Assembly (NCBI GenBank): GCA_963969595.1
Contig: OZ018416.1
Location: 18,430,065-18,494,064 of the forward strand
Direction: 5' to 3'
DNA: 64,000 bases
Origin: Neckera pumila
Lineage: Eukaryota > Streptophyta > Bryopsida > Hypnales > Neckeraceae
In this document: positions 22,738-34,582 of the stretch, piece after piece
Layout of the letters: the number at the start of each line of letters is the position of its first letter
Position numbering within the stretch: the first letter of the stretch is position 1
Translations under genes and position numbers: made by a program
The notes under the pieces: model-generated
Told to the model about the DNA's origin: nothing
Seen by the model: the letters and a program-made list of their open reading frames with translations, nothing else
Databases searched by the model: none

Positions 22738-24073
22738 TCACTGTTTCTGCAGTGCCAGAACCTTCTGGAACGCGGGTCGTGAAGAAATATCCTTCCACCA
22801 CGCACTAACATGAGGCCTTGAAGTGGAAAGCTCGCTCTGTCCCGCAGCATTCACCAGCAGAAACGCGTACGGCAGGTGCGACAGATCCGCCAAAGAGAAG
22901 AAATCGCCCGCCAAGTACTTGCTGGTGGCCAGATGGGCCTCGTACACGTCCAGATACTTCCCCAGCTTCGCCACTTGCTCCTTCACGACCTCCTCGTTGC
23001 ACGTCAGGCCGAACAACGGACCGAAGACGCGCTGGAACACGATGGTCGAAGCAGGGGGGTTGAAGTTCTGGCTCTCCACTTCCCACCACTGGTTCACCAG
23101 GGCCCGCTCCTTTATGGTCTTCCCGACCAAACTCTTGTTCTCGTACTTGTCCACGAGGTAGCGGATGATGGCACGAGACTCTGAAAATCAAACAAGAAAA
23201 CGTAAGGACAGAAGGAAGTATTCGTAGAAGAGAACGAATCAACTTCAGGATTCAGTACAGATTCAGTACAGAAGGAAGGACTCACAGAAAGAAGAAGTGA
23301 TCAACAAAGGATTCAGTACAGAAGGAAGGACTCACAGAAAGAAGAAGTGATCAACAAAGGATTCAGTACAGAAAGAAGTACTCACAGACAAGAACTGGGC
23401 ACTCTGGAAACGAAGGACGGGAATGTCAGTACAGAACAAAGTATTCACAGAAAGAAGTGATCAACTTCGGGAGTCAATACAGTAGGAAGTGCTCCTAGAA
23501 AAAGGATGATCAAGCCTTACCGTAGACGGTAACATCGCCATCCGTGAGTGTCGGAACCACTCCAAAGGGCTGCGCACCAAACAACCACAGGATTAGTTCT
23601 CTTGGGCTCTCAGGAATGGCCATTTCATGAACCCTAAACCCTGAACCCTAAAAACCAAACCAAGGATTTCCCTTGTACCGATTCTTGGACAACACTGAAT
23701 TACACTCCCACGTCCGTGTTCCAGAGTAACAGCAAACCGAATCAAACCCCCAAATCCATCCCTGCCAACACCATTCTTAACACTAACATCGAATCTAACA
23801 TGATCCGATCCACCTCAAAAGATCGCACCTGCACTGAAAGCCTCACGAAACTCATAACACTCGTCGTCACCGTGACGCAGAGGACCACCGAGTCCGAGAG
23901 TGCGCAAATCTTGGGGATCTTCAAACCTGAATCTTGAGATACTCGGGGTTCTTGTGTCCGCCCGTTTTCAGATCCACGGGCTCCAGCTTGTACTCGACGC
24001 CCAATTCCTCCAACGCGGTGAGAACTCGCTGCATGCAAGTCGAGTACACCGCTCCGTGCAAAGTGAGCGTCAT
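22738..24073 (-). CDS. GSTF: Phi-class glutathione S-transferase, gene 2
   Basis: Tandem partner of the gene at 11737-12957, with the same role. Exons 24073-23927, 23569-23521 and 23180-22738 have exactly the same lengths (147, 49 and 443 bp) and intron phases, again giving 212 residues. Conserved are the catalytic Ser11 (AVYSTCMQRV), cis-Pro55 (GVVPTL), E66-S67 and the C-domain motifs QWWEVESQ and AGDFFSLADLSHLPY. Changes against gene 1 include A9V, F10Y and T13M around the active serine, and A-to-F and NV-to-FL in C-domain stretches (IVFQRVFG, LPYAFLLVNAAG). These positions are where phi GSTs usually line the electrophile pocket, so substrate range may differ (inference). Both genes look intact. 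Intron 2 has an expanded 50-bp repeat, and an inverted-repeat element lies just upstream of the promoter. Confidence 0.93.
23261..23380. repeat. 50-bp minisatellite in intron 2 of GST gene 2
   Basis: ATTCAGTACAGAAGGAAGGA recurs with 50-bp spacing (23261, 23311 and, with changes, 23361), each followed by CTCACAGAAAGAAGAAGTGA. Intron 2 of GST gene 1 has only one recognisable unit near 12257-12300. Confidence 0.9.
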
Positions 24074-24223
24074 GGTTCCCAAATGCTGCTGCAAGTCCAA
24101 ATGCTGCAAGTCTGAATGGAACCCCAAATGTACCCCAAATGCAAATGCAAGACTGAAAAGCAAAATCTGAGTATGGACAATTTGTGGAAGAGGAGATGAA
24201 TTATGTTCGAGATTTGGTTGGCA

Positions 24224-24230
24224 TTTTATA
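24224..24230 (-). promoter_or_regulatory. TATA box of GST gene 2
   Basis: Minus-strand CTATAAAATGCC lies about 150 bp upstream of the ATG, in the position equivalent to the TATA box of gene 1. Confidence 0.7.
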
Positions 24231-24297
24231 GTTGGGGGAACCAGATGAGAAGCTAACTTTGGCTCCTGGACCTCCAGGAGTCGGAGGCCGCCTGGAA

Positions 24298-24575
24298 GGG
24301 GTCGAGCTTATAGTTGTATGACGAGCCTCCTGCGGAGGCCGTTTTGCGCCCCCCCCGGTTTTCCCCTGGGGAAAACGCAGGAACGTTTTATTTGCTACGC
24401 ATGATTTTTTTTGCAAATTCTGAGTTCATATTTGCAATCAGAGGAACCAAATTAGCTAAACGAGGTGTTAACAATTGAACAAAGACGGCACAATATAGGG
24501 GTCTCTTTTTTTTTACATTCACCCTAGGCTTTACCTCCGCAGGAGGCTCGTCATACAACTATAAGCTCAATCCCC
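24298..24575. mobile_element. Inverted-repeat element beside the GST gene 2 promoter
   Basis: The arms at 24298-24338 and 24534-24575 are near-perfect reverse complements over about 41 bp (GAGCTTATAGTTGTATGACG and GAGCCTCCTGCGGAGG on the left; CCTCCGCAGGAGGCTC on the right), enclosing about 195 bp. The left arm starts about 70 bp upstream of the TATA box, and GST gene 1 has nothing like it. It is probably a MITE, but a target duplication was not identified. Confidence 0.7.
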
Positions 24576-26305
24576 TGGAAGCCTGCACGTCCAAGCAAAG
24601 CCTTCACTTTGCCATTGGGTCACTTGCACCTCAAAATCCGTGCCAAAGAACCTGTAAGGCCAAAGAATCCGACACTTGGGTTGACAAGATAAGTTAATAC
24701 GAGCTCGTAATCGCATCTCCATTTGGCATAAAATGAATCATTTTGTGACACATAGATAATAAAAAGGAAATCATTTTGTTTCTTTCTTCAAATACCTCCA
24801 TCCAGGCCCTCCACCCTGCAAAGCCGATTTGCAAGGGCTGGAGGCTGGAGATCGGTTGGAGTTGGATGGGCAATGGAGATGTGCTCTTAGAGCCGATCTC
24901 CATTAGCCGTCCGAGGGCCAGGAGTTGGACGTGCACTTGGAGGGGCCAGGAGGGGAATAGTGACCTTCAAGGCTTGTAGTTGCGTCTTGGACGACCAGGA
25001 ATCAAAGGATAAAGTTCTTGTTGTAGCTCCTGTAGCTCCGAGCTTTAGCAAATCCTTTTATTCCAAGCCAAGACTGATGAACTTACCATACTTGTGATCA
25101 ATTGAAGCTTACCATGTGGAAAAACTTACCATTAAAACACATTAAAATTTTAAATCACTACACAATATTTAATACCTATTCCAAAATGGATATTCATTAA
25201 GGGTGGAGATTCAAATATTATAATAAAATTGTGTGTTAATATTAATTCATTATTTGGTTTGCACCATATTTTAAATTTTATTTTTATTGAAATTTGGTAT
25301 CTTATTTCAATAACTTTTAAAATTCTTCATATATATCTTATTTTTATTTTCTAATTTAATAGAAAATTTTATTTTATCAAAGCAACTGTTTTTGGTTATT
25401 TCTTTAGTTTTTTATTTTTTTAAATCTTTAAATTTTTTTAATTTTAGATTTGCTTTTAATTTGATTTTTTGATAAAATATTTTTGTTAAATTTAGATATA
25501 TTTTTTCTCTTAAAATTTGATTATATTCATCATGACTTAAAGGAAGTTTTTAATTATTTCTAATTTGGCTATCTAACTTTCTTTTTTTCTTTGAGCTTTC
25601 TACGAATTCATTTAGTATTAGCAAATTCATAATCATTTTTTTTTCAGAACAAAAAAATTGAAGTTCTTTTTATTAAATCTTGGTAAAAAAAAATTCCATC
25701 TTTTTACCAATTCTCTACAAATTGGTTTCCAAAATGAATGACTTCTTTTTAGTATCTCCAAATGCTGGATCACCATTCGCATTGGAAATCATTCTTGTTT
25801 TGCTTGAGCCCCGGTCATTTACTTTCAATAAAGATCCCTGGTAATTTCCAAAACATTAGTCATTATTGTCGTTACTTTTTAAAAACCTCTGGCCTTATTA
25901 GGCGCTTTGGAGTTGTCTTCTTGTGCAAAATTGGAGGGTTTGCAAACCCATATTATTTGGATTGGAGTCTAGAGGGCCAATTGGACCTCTAGCTGATGCT
26001 CCAATTGTCAATGGAGCCCCCTTGGACCTTCCGCTCATGGAGGTCAATGGAAACAACCTCTTACTATATCAAGCAAGATTGCAATCAAAGGAAAGTTCCT
26101 TTGGAAAATCCAAAATTAGACAAGCTGGTGGCAGGGCGTAATTGGCCGGGGCGAAGTTTCGAGCACCAGCCCCATGCACCTACAACAGAAGCCGCGCCAC
26201 TGCCACATGTGAAATTTGGGAGCTGATAGGTGTCGTTTTCTTCATTGAAAAACCTTCTCTCTATTAAAAAACCAGCACTTCAAGTTTGAAATGTTACAAG
26301 TAAGC
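24576..26305. other. Intergenic, no gene seen
   Basis: A GC-richer stretch (24590-25010) holds repeated phrases such as GGCCAGGAG and GGAGATGTGCTCTTAG but no sound frame. 25080-25760 is very AT-rich. Short open frames at 25762-26226 show no recognisable domain. Confidence 0.45.
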
Positions 26306-26307
26306 TA

Positions 26308-26707
26308 AGGTAGAGCCATCCATTCCCGACCAGTGACCCATTCCCAACCTGTAGGTGCACGTATTTTTGACCAAGCTTAGAATGAGTTTTTCTTTTCCTT
26401 TTCAAGGTTGGAACTAATAAATACATAACACATGTCCCAAGTTGTGAGAAAGAAAGTAGGAAATAATGATTAAAAAAAAAATTCTTGAATGATCGGAATT
26501 GGAAAAGTCTAGACGTTGGCCATGGGTCCGGAGCACTTATTGCCTCTCAAAATTTATAGTAATTTCAGTTTGAGCAAATACCATTACCAAAAATTTTGCA
26601 ATCCTTGTCATTTCTATTGATGTACCTCTGAAAAATATTTGCTTTGCCTTCACTATTCTAGATCATGTTGGAACTCCTTATTGAGTCGGTTATGGGTGGC
26701 TCTACCT
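26308..26707. mobile_element. TA-flanked TIR element (AGGTAG family)
   Basis: Ends AGGTAGAGCCATCCATTCCC and GGTTATGGGTGGCTCTACCT, flanked by TA at 26306-26307 and 26708-26709. The termini are closest to the element at 39252-39471. Confidence 0.75.
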
Positions 26708-26709
26708 TA

Positions 26710-28739
26710 CTGCAAGTCGTCAAGCAAATAAAAAACACAATGAACAAACCAACAATGCTACAATAGGCCTGCGAACATGATCACTTGTGAAAACTCGATT
26801 AGACGTCGATCGTGATCAAGCAAGCCCTGTCCCGAATTACTTTGCAGATTTGTGGAAATCGTTCTTTGAACCTTTGGTAGCCAGCTCGGGTGGAAAAGAA
26901 GTCCCCTTGTCTGTGCCAAAGGAGAGAGACGAGGAGGTTGTTGAAGAATAGAGACGAGAAAGGAGACGGAGAGACGAGGAGGTTGCTAGCAGGTTGCTAA
27001 GTTTGGCGTTGCTTTTCTCATCCCCGGGTAATATAAATCACGTAGTAAGTAAATCGTGAAGGCTCAGGTCGCAGTTTTCGTTAGCCCTGCACTGACCTGA
27101 GCAAACCCGAATTTTGTGCCCTCATATCTGACGTCGTAGCCTCCCGGTGAGCCTCATGAAAATGGCTAGTTCATGGCTGCTTCAAGCTACACATTGAACG
27201 GCTTTCTCAGAAGGAAATTAAGGTGAGAAAGCATTTTTCAATGGTACCAACATATCAACATCGCACCTGGAAGTTTCTTAAGTAATTGAAGCTCTACTAT
27301 AAGGGAAAACATGAAACATGCCAATATTGTAGCAGGATTTATTTTATTTTTATTTTTATATATAGTGTTTGATTTGCACTTCAATCTTTTGAGGACCACA
27401 AGAGAGACCATGCCTTGAGTCAGAGATGACCTCATGGTTCATCTTGGAAACCGCCAGGACTCCTTCATAGTGGTTGACAGTGCAATAGCAGAAGACATTC
27501 CAGACAGCATGGGAAGAGAAAAATCGATCGGCTCTTTTCAAAGCAGTGGTAATTTCATTTAGCAAGTCATTTGTAGTGGTGACGGTCGCTGTGCATGATG
27601 CTTAGTAATTCATCTTACAACAATGCAGCCGCCCTGATCCCTTTGAGCATGTGAATTAGTGCAAGTTTAAACTCTAGTTCTAACATTCCTTCTTTGGTTC
27701 TGATGGAAACAAGATTGATGCCTGTGGATAGTGATGATGCTTGATTCTCTTGTTCAGATGTTTTAGAGTTGTTTCAGAAGCAGAGTATAAATCCAACATG
27801 GTTATTTTATGTATGATACATATATTGTGTACACAAACAACGTCGCAGATCAAAGCTTTGGTGGGCTTGAAGCCTCCAAATTCATGCTGCTAAGCTTGTC
27901 AAATTAAAGCACTCCCAAGTTTTTGAATCAAAGGAATGCTATGCTTCCCATGTTGTGATTGAGTGTGTAGATGATTGCAATATGGCAAAGATGGTTTAGG
28001 GCAAGATGGCAATATGGCATGGCATGCAGTAATTTGTTGACAAGCAGTTGATTCCAAGGTCTGACTTTCTGGAGTATTTGGGATAATTTACATGAGCCTC
28101 TGATAAGCAGGACAGTGAAGGATAATTAACTCTTTAACATCCAACAAAGCCTACAATTTTTGATACACAATACAGTATGTTGAGCCTTAATGCAATCCAT
28201 TGTTCAGCTTTCCTACTGAAAATGATTGAATGGTAAGCTTATTGTTGTTTTTGCAGTAAGTTATGGTCTAAGTTGGACAATTCTCAATGGATGGTTCACT
28301 TGCTCACTCACTCATCTGCAACCTATGGAGACCCTGAATCCTTTTCATTAATGTTGACACTATTGGGATGCAGGGCAAAAGTACAAAATTGTAGATACAA
28401 ATAGTAATCGATTGGTGGAAATTTGCTTCAATGTCAAGCTCATAACTTAACACTTTATTACCAGGGATACTGTATTGTATCAAGAACCATAGGTCAATTC
28501 TCAGGTGTTAAAGGATTAAGTGGAACACTTTCAAAGTCAGTGAATACGTTACTACATTTTGTCAAGCTGGAGGACTTATCATTAGTTTTTTGCTCTTCGC
28601 ATCACTTTGAGAATTCATATCAGCCTTAGTTCTCTATCCAAATTAAAGATTGCGCTTAATCATATGAAATTGGTAATCAGCAATTTCCACACAACGATGG
28701 CATGGGTTTTGTTGAAACTCTGCATCAAATTGTAAAGTC
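26710..28739. other. Intergenic with one coding-like stretch
   Basis: A GC-richer patch with repeated GAGACGAGGAGGTTG (26925-26995) precedes an ordinary AT-rich region. A 69-codon minus-strand frame at 27356-27565 (contains TALKRADRFFSSHAVWNVF and SRHGLSCGPQK) has a protein-like composition, but I recognise no family and found no linked exon. The rest holds nothing that I can support. Confidence 0.35.
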
Positions 28740-29340
28740 ATGCCTGTGCTGGAGAGCACACCTGCTCCGGAGGGCAGCAGGGAAGAACAGAAGCAGGGAC
28801 GAGTAGCTGAGTGCAAGGAAACAACAAGTGCGGCATGTAAAAAAAACGAAAAGTACCGCTGTGCCCACCAGGCATAACTTCCGCAGGGTGTGGTTTTACT
28901 AGCGCTGGTGCAAAGGCAGGGCTTATCTTAGGGCGGGCTTACATGCTGGCCTGGTGGGCAGAAAAAGCAACTAGAAGACAAACACAGTATTACCGATGTT
29001 TGGCAACCGTGGAAGGAGGAGAGAGAGTTCTACCGGTTCCGGTGTATCTCACACTGTAGAAGGAACATAAAAGTGCCTTGTATATTTGAGCATTGTTGAC
29101 CCCACCCACCAATACATGTAAGGAGGCCCTTAGTTCTGCCAAGCCAGGATTCACAACTCTCCAAGCAAAACCTATGCCAACACTAGCCACAAACCGCCAA
29201 CACATTCATGGACCCATTTCTAATCTCATATCTATAGGTTGTTGTCTCTCCATGAATTTGTGGCTCAGTTCCCGAAGCAATTGTGGCGCATTATGATTGG
29301 TTGCAAGGTAGTCAATAATGCAACCAGCCCTTGGTCAATT
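28740..29340. other. GC-richer island with short inverted repeat
   Basis: GTGCCCACCAGGCA at about 28861 and TGGCCTGGTGGGCA at about 28948 are imperfect inverted repeats about 100 bp apart. The surrounding sequence is richer in GC than its neighbours but has no convincing frame. It is probably transposon-derived; the class is unknown. Confidence 0.35.
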
Positions 29341-29947
29341 TTGCAATCAACTTATGGTTAGAAATAGAAAGGTTTGTATCACCATTATAGGTCGAAGAGA
29401 ATCTTCCACTAAAAAATTTGTAGCAATTACATTTTGTGAAATTAAATTCTGGAAGAATATGCAATCCTTCCAAAATCTATTTCTATATACATGGAAAATT
29501 CCACACTCAAAAAACCAGCACTCCAAATATGTGTAATTGCTCATGTGGTTGGAAATGGGTCGGCTACCTTATAAGTGTCACAATCCTAAATTGAAAGGAC
29601 AAAATGTGTTTGCTGAAAATGGCTTTTGTCCTTGATTTTTTTATTGGCTTTGGATCATAGCAAATAATGGGGAATTTATGAGGTGAATCAGCTTTTTGTC
29701 CTTCTTTTCACGTGTCATTCAATGGTTCTCCATGGTCATGTGGTTATTGCCTAAGCTTAGTCATTTAATTCAATAAAAAATCTAATTTTTATTTGGCAAT
29801 CCAATCAGTTTTCTTAAGTTTGCAAAAGCAATTCGTTAATAAAACTAACAAATGAAATAACGACTTGGTTCAAATACTAGGTTGAAGGCAATTCATCAAT
29901 TCAAGGAATTTGCACACTGCTATATTGGATAGCAAGTTCAACTTAAA

Positions 29948-30867
29948 TTAATCCCTAAAGGACCAAGGTGATTTTCCTATCAAAAGCCACTCAAAACTAT
30001 CATTTCTACTGCAAAGGGAAAAGAACTTAAAATTTTATTTTTTTTGCATATCCAAGCATAAGATCTTGTGTTTGATTTGTATATAAATATGTGGAAGAAA
30101 TCTCAGAAAATTTGACCATGTAGATTGTAAGGTATATGCATTTAAAGTGAAGAAAAGAAGTTGTTTTGCACCTTGTTTGACTAGAGTTTTTGGCTTTGAA
30201 TCTTTTTAGTTCAAATGTTTTGCACTATTGATTTGATTTTCTACTTATTTATGTTAAGTAGTTGAGTTGAGAATCTATAAAAAAACTAGGAAAAAAAAGA
30301 CTTAATTTCACTCATTAAAAAATTGTTAAGTAGAGGCGGGTTCAAGATTGAAGAAAAAACTAAATTGTTAATAGCTTTTAGTTAATAACTTATAGACTCA
30401 CAATAATCCCAACTATGAGATTGTTCTAGCAAGAAAATTTAACCTTGTCTAACAAATTTTTGAAAAATTCTAAGAACTGCATTCAAAAATGAATTCTACA
30501 AGTTATTTTTTCAAGAAAATGCCTGGATTGCCCGAAAAACTAAGATTGTCCATAAATTTTTTATTATAAGTCCAAAACAAAGCTTCACATGTAGACAAAA
30601 ATACAATCTTTGAGAAAAAAATTTGGAAAAAAATTATTTTGACTTTTTGTGATATTTTTGTGTTGCCTGCTAAGCTTCATTCTTGCTTATTGTGCCATAA
30701 CTTTTGCTCCCATGCATCAATTAAAATAAAAATAATATATTCACAAAGCTCTCGCAAAATACACAACTTCAAAAAATCCCAAAAAATATCACTAAAAATT
30801 GAGATAGTAGAAATCTGCCAAGACCCAAATTGCCTCCCGAGGGGACAAATGGTCCTTTAGGGGTTAA
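29948..30867. mobile_element. TTAA-flanked TIR element, subfamily B, copy B1
   Basis: Starts TTAATCCCTAAAGGACC and ends GGTCCTTTAGGGGTTAA. It is collinear with 61710-62655 over nearly its full length, sharing AGGTGATTTTCCTATCAAAA, GTGGAAGAAAT, CATTTAAAGTGAAGAAAA and GAGGGGACAAATGG. No coding frame. Confidence 0.8.
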
Positions 30868-30939
30868 TATACAAAAGTGAATCCTCAAAGGATATGGGAC
30901 AATTTTAAGATGAGAGCTTGACCACTCATTGTCAAAATC

Positions 30940-31560
30940 ATAGGAATTGTGTTCTATGTAGAATTTTAGGCCACATTTGGGCAAAGTAGAATAATTATTT
31001 TTTCCAAAAAACTTTGAACAAAGAAAGGTTGGAAAATCAAGCAAACTTTCATCTATAGAAACCCATTTGTGATTTGAATCTAGGAAAAAAAAAGTTATGA
31101 ATAAAATTTAGAGAGCCTGGATTTTTGAAAATGTCAAAGAAATTGTCCCTTCCAATCCTTCTCTAAGCTTTGTTCATAACTTTTGATTGGAGGCTTGAAA
31201 TCTTAAGTAGATTTCTAAAGATGAAAGTTAGCTTGATTTTCCAACTTCTTTTACTTCAAGATTTTTGAAAAAATTTATTCTATTATGCCTAAATGAGGTA
31301 TGAAATTCTACTTTGAACACAATCCCTTGCTTTTAACGTAACTATGAGTGGTTAAACTCCTACTAATCCTAATTTGTATATCTCTTGTAGGTTGCTTTAC
31401 CTCCTACCACCCCACTTGTATAAAGAGCTTGCCTTTTCATATTTAGAGACTCACAATAAATGGCTTTTGAAGCTATGTGAGACAATTGCTGAATATTTTT
31501 TATTTTTTGAATTTAATGTCAAATTTTGAATATTAGAACAGGTTCTAATTGGCTATACCA
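30940..31560 (-). repeat. Family E repeat with foldback arms
   Basis: Two arms of about 190 bp (about 30947-31130 and 31150-31333) are reverse complements, marked by GTTGGAAAATCAAGC and its complement GCTTGATTTTCCAAC. Beyond the right arm the sequence is the reverse complement of the part of family E seen at 14900-15060 (tract TTTGAAGCTATGTGAGACAA). Confidence 0.65.
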
Positions 31561-34418
31561 TTGGACTATTTAGCAAAGAACTAGTGGGAGTTTGTGTAAG
31601 GTAGTTAAAATTTTCTTATTCTTGATGAAAAAGGATGAAAAATTGTCATTTGTTTCATAAGTGGTTCATTTGCTGTACTCGTAGCTTTCCATCTAGTTAT
31701 ACGATCTAAAATACTAAAATTAAGATGGCAATTTATTGATTTCACTTGGCTGATTTTACACTAGCTGTTGGATCTTCCCATATGTTGATGGGTCCCAAAC
31801 AAACACATGCCTTTCCTACTTGAATTGCTTGGTCAAGAATACTTCTTCTCTATTTTTGCTTTTAGGTGCCTTGAGAAAAGATTGTCTGGCCTCAAGGATT
31901 ATCCTCCAATACTTATTTAAACATTAGGCTACTCACTTACTTTGTTGGAAGGAAAGACAAATAGAAGGGTTAGCTCATGTCTTCACCAATGAAATCAATG
32001 TCATCCTCTGCTAGAGAATGCATCCTGATTAGTGATGACAAAGTTGTAGAAGAGATGCACAGTGAATTAAGTGCGGTGGATTGAAGCTCTTGCCTTGTCA
32101 TCACACTTGACACGGGATGTCATCAATGAATTTTTGAATACATTGCCCCCGTTTCATGCTCCATCTTTGGCCAATGTCAAGCTAGAATAAGGTCTATTCT
32201 CTTTGCCACAAAGTAAGTTTTGATTATTTTTCATACTTCCTACACTTTTCCAATTGTGTTGGCATGTATAATGTTGTCCAAGACTCCAAGTCAATGACAT
32301 GGTAACACAAAATTGTTGGTTTGGGCTCTCTTCACTTTCCTTCTTTCATATGCAACTCATATCAAACAAAAAGGATTATTTGTCAAAAATTAAAAAAAAT
32401 ATTGTCCAAAAAATTATCAACTATAAAATAGAATGGTTGCTTCAAATAGTTAAATTGGAATACAGGTATGAGCATGAATGCATTGCTACATCACTATGGA
32501 TGAAAGTACTAACTTTTAGAGATTGTATTGTGTCAAGTTTATACTTTGATCCATTAGGATTTTAGCACAAAACAAGACTGTCTATTGCTTGGAAGGCACA
32601 GTTGGACGATGCCTAGACACCCATATAGGAAATAAACAGTAGAAACACCAAGAATCTAGTTGTGCTTGTTCTATCTTGACAAGGGTAGAGATAAAACGCT
32701 CAATAATGGTATGTTTGTAGGGAGATTAGGAGAATTAGGATAAGAATTTGAAGTTATTTCTTCGATGTGAAGTGTTGAATTTATAGGAATACCATCTAGG
32801 TTATAAAGACAAATTGTCCTTGCTTTAAGCTTGGGCAATGACTCATCATAACTCGCTCCATAAACACTATTAAAATGACAAAACATGCAACAACAACGAC
32901 AAGACAACAAAGCTCTTCCTTAGAAGATCTATTGCTCAACCATTTTCAATTATGTGTGTCCTTTGAAATTTAGAACCACCTAATTCAACAATACCTATGA
33001 GATTCAAATCAGCATATACAATTGATCATTCATGCCATTGCATCTGGTATGGTTTGGTTTAGGTCACTTGTTGTTTATTGTTCTACTGGAAGCTTGTTTT
33101 GGCTATATGGAGGTTCAAAAGTTTATATGTGAAAGTCGACTTTGAGGTCAAACATCCAACCTACACCATACATAAGGCACTTTTTGAATTATGTTGCCTT
33201 GACATTTGATACGCTCTACCGGCCTTGCTTGGTGACGGGAAGCTTTTCCAATTTAAGACACCATATTGAAAACAATTGTTTTTGTTCAAAGTCCTTATAG
33301 ACAATATGGAAACTTTTGTGTGTGGCATAGTGGCATTAGCCATTTGACCTTGGAGTGCTACACCGACATTTCAACTCAATTCATTAGAAGGAAATGAGGG
33401 GCGACTATATTATGTAATTGGTTTTCAACTGCATAGGACATTTGTGCTTGGTTTGCGACTGATGATAATTTGGAGACTTCTCGGGAGACTTGTAATTGCT
33501 GTGGACACCATCTCATTTGTAAATTGTTTGTGACTTGTAGATTTTAGAATATTAATCTCATTGATCTATAGATTTCAAAATTTCAGACTTTTTTTTTTTT
33601 TTTTAATTTTTAAATTTCAGATTTATCATTTTTCTAGATTTTTGAATTTCAGATCTACCTTTCTTTTAGATTTTTAAATTTCAAATCAGTTTTTTTTTCA
33701 AAATTTCAAGTCTCTCTTATTTATATATTTCAAAAATTCAAATTTATTGATATTTAATATATTTCATTTGTTTATGAAACCTTACAATTTTATAGATTTC
33801 AAAATTTCTTGGATTTCAAAATTTTTTATTATTTCTATAGATTGTAGAAATCTACAAATTATAGAAATTACTACTACATAGAAATCTACAATCATAAAAA
33901 TCTTAGAATTAAATCAAAAAAATTAATTGCATAAGACTACAACAAATTACAAGTCTTAGCTGTCCAACCTAATGGTAGTCTTTACAATTGATAAGGGATA
34001 TCTGATATAAGACAAATGGGAATGAACTTTGGAAGCAACTAAGAAACAACTAGAAAACGACTAAAAATGAACAAGCATTTGAGAGAATTTGGGCCCTGTA
34101 AAGGGCTATGAGTTCCCACAAATTCTTCCACAAGTTTTGTTGAGTTCGTCACTGCTAGAATTGAGCCACTTCAGCAAGGTGATTTGGCCAAACTTCGGCC
34201 ACATCAGATTTTAAATTTTATTTTTATTTATTATTTATTTTTCTTTCTTTCTTAAAATGAAATTTGGAAAAAAAATTTGGAAAAAAATTATTTGTACAGC
34301 CCATACCATGGTTCACAACATGGGGACAAATTGGGGAACAAGCTTGAAACGAACCTTTCTTGCCCCCAAATCCCCTCTAATGTGTACAACTTGAAAGTAA
34401 CTAAGAAATGACGAGCTT
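31561..34418. other. Intergenic, no supported gene; low-complexity tract
   Basis: 31561-33530 contains only short frames without recognisable motifs. 33540-33910 is a low-complexity tract of diverged units like AGATTTTTGAATTTCAGAT with a small foldback near 33835-33895. Confidence 0.45.
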
Positions 34419-34582
34419 CACTATTAGAAAATTTACAATTGATTTGTTGATTTGGTCGCATTCATTTGGTTTGCTTTTCTATTGATTTCTATCCAAATCA
34501 ACAAATCACTCTCCAAATCAACAGAAAAGTTATTCAAATCTATGCAACCAAATAAAGAGAAAAGCTGCATTTTCTAGTAGTG
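34419..34582. mobile_element. Small CACTA-like MITE
   Basis: Ends CACTATTAGAAAATTTACA and GCATTTTCTAGTAGTG. The interior has several copies of CCAAATCAAC and its complement. The flanking trinucleotides do not match, so a target duplication is not confirmed. Confidence 0.5.

Larger units (their letters stand above)
16690..24231. repeat. Segmental duplication, unit 2
   Basis: Homologous to 8090-13096 and about 2.5 kb longer. The visible insertions are a CACTA element (17622-17824), a Harbinger-like element (19329-20386), a TA-flanked element (20496-20920) and a LINE fragment (about 21190-22090). They total about 2.6 kb including target duplications, close to the length difference. Outside these and the GST gene nothing coding was recognised. 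Confidence 0.8.

Noticed and set aside
22805..23242. Frames of 80-145 codons overlapping GST exon 3 on both strands (also 11804-12424).
   Set aside because: The same shadow frames appear at both GST genes and follow the exon; the GST frame alone gives a complete, spliced protein.
29303..29572. A further AGGTAG-family element, from a GGCTACCTTA end near 29560 and CAAGGTAGTCAATAATG near 29303.
   Set aside because: The left end lacks the TA and the inverted repeat is weak; it may be a decayed member but I cannot support its limits.
31740..33350. A degenerate protein gene or LTR retrotransposon body.
   Set aside because: Word-like coding patches appear by eye but no motif (protease, RT, RNase H, integrase) could be identified and no LTR pair was found.
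33540..33910. A CRISPR-like or regular tandem array, from recurring AGATTTNNAAATTTCAGAT phrases.
   Set aside because: Spacing is irregular, units are diverged and AT-rich, and the genome is a plant nuclear genome; simple low-complexity sequence explains it.
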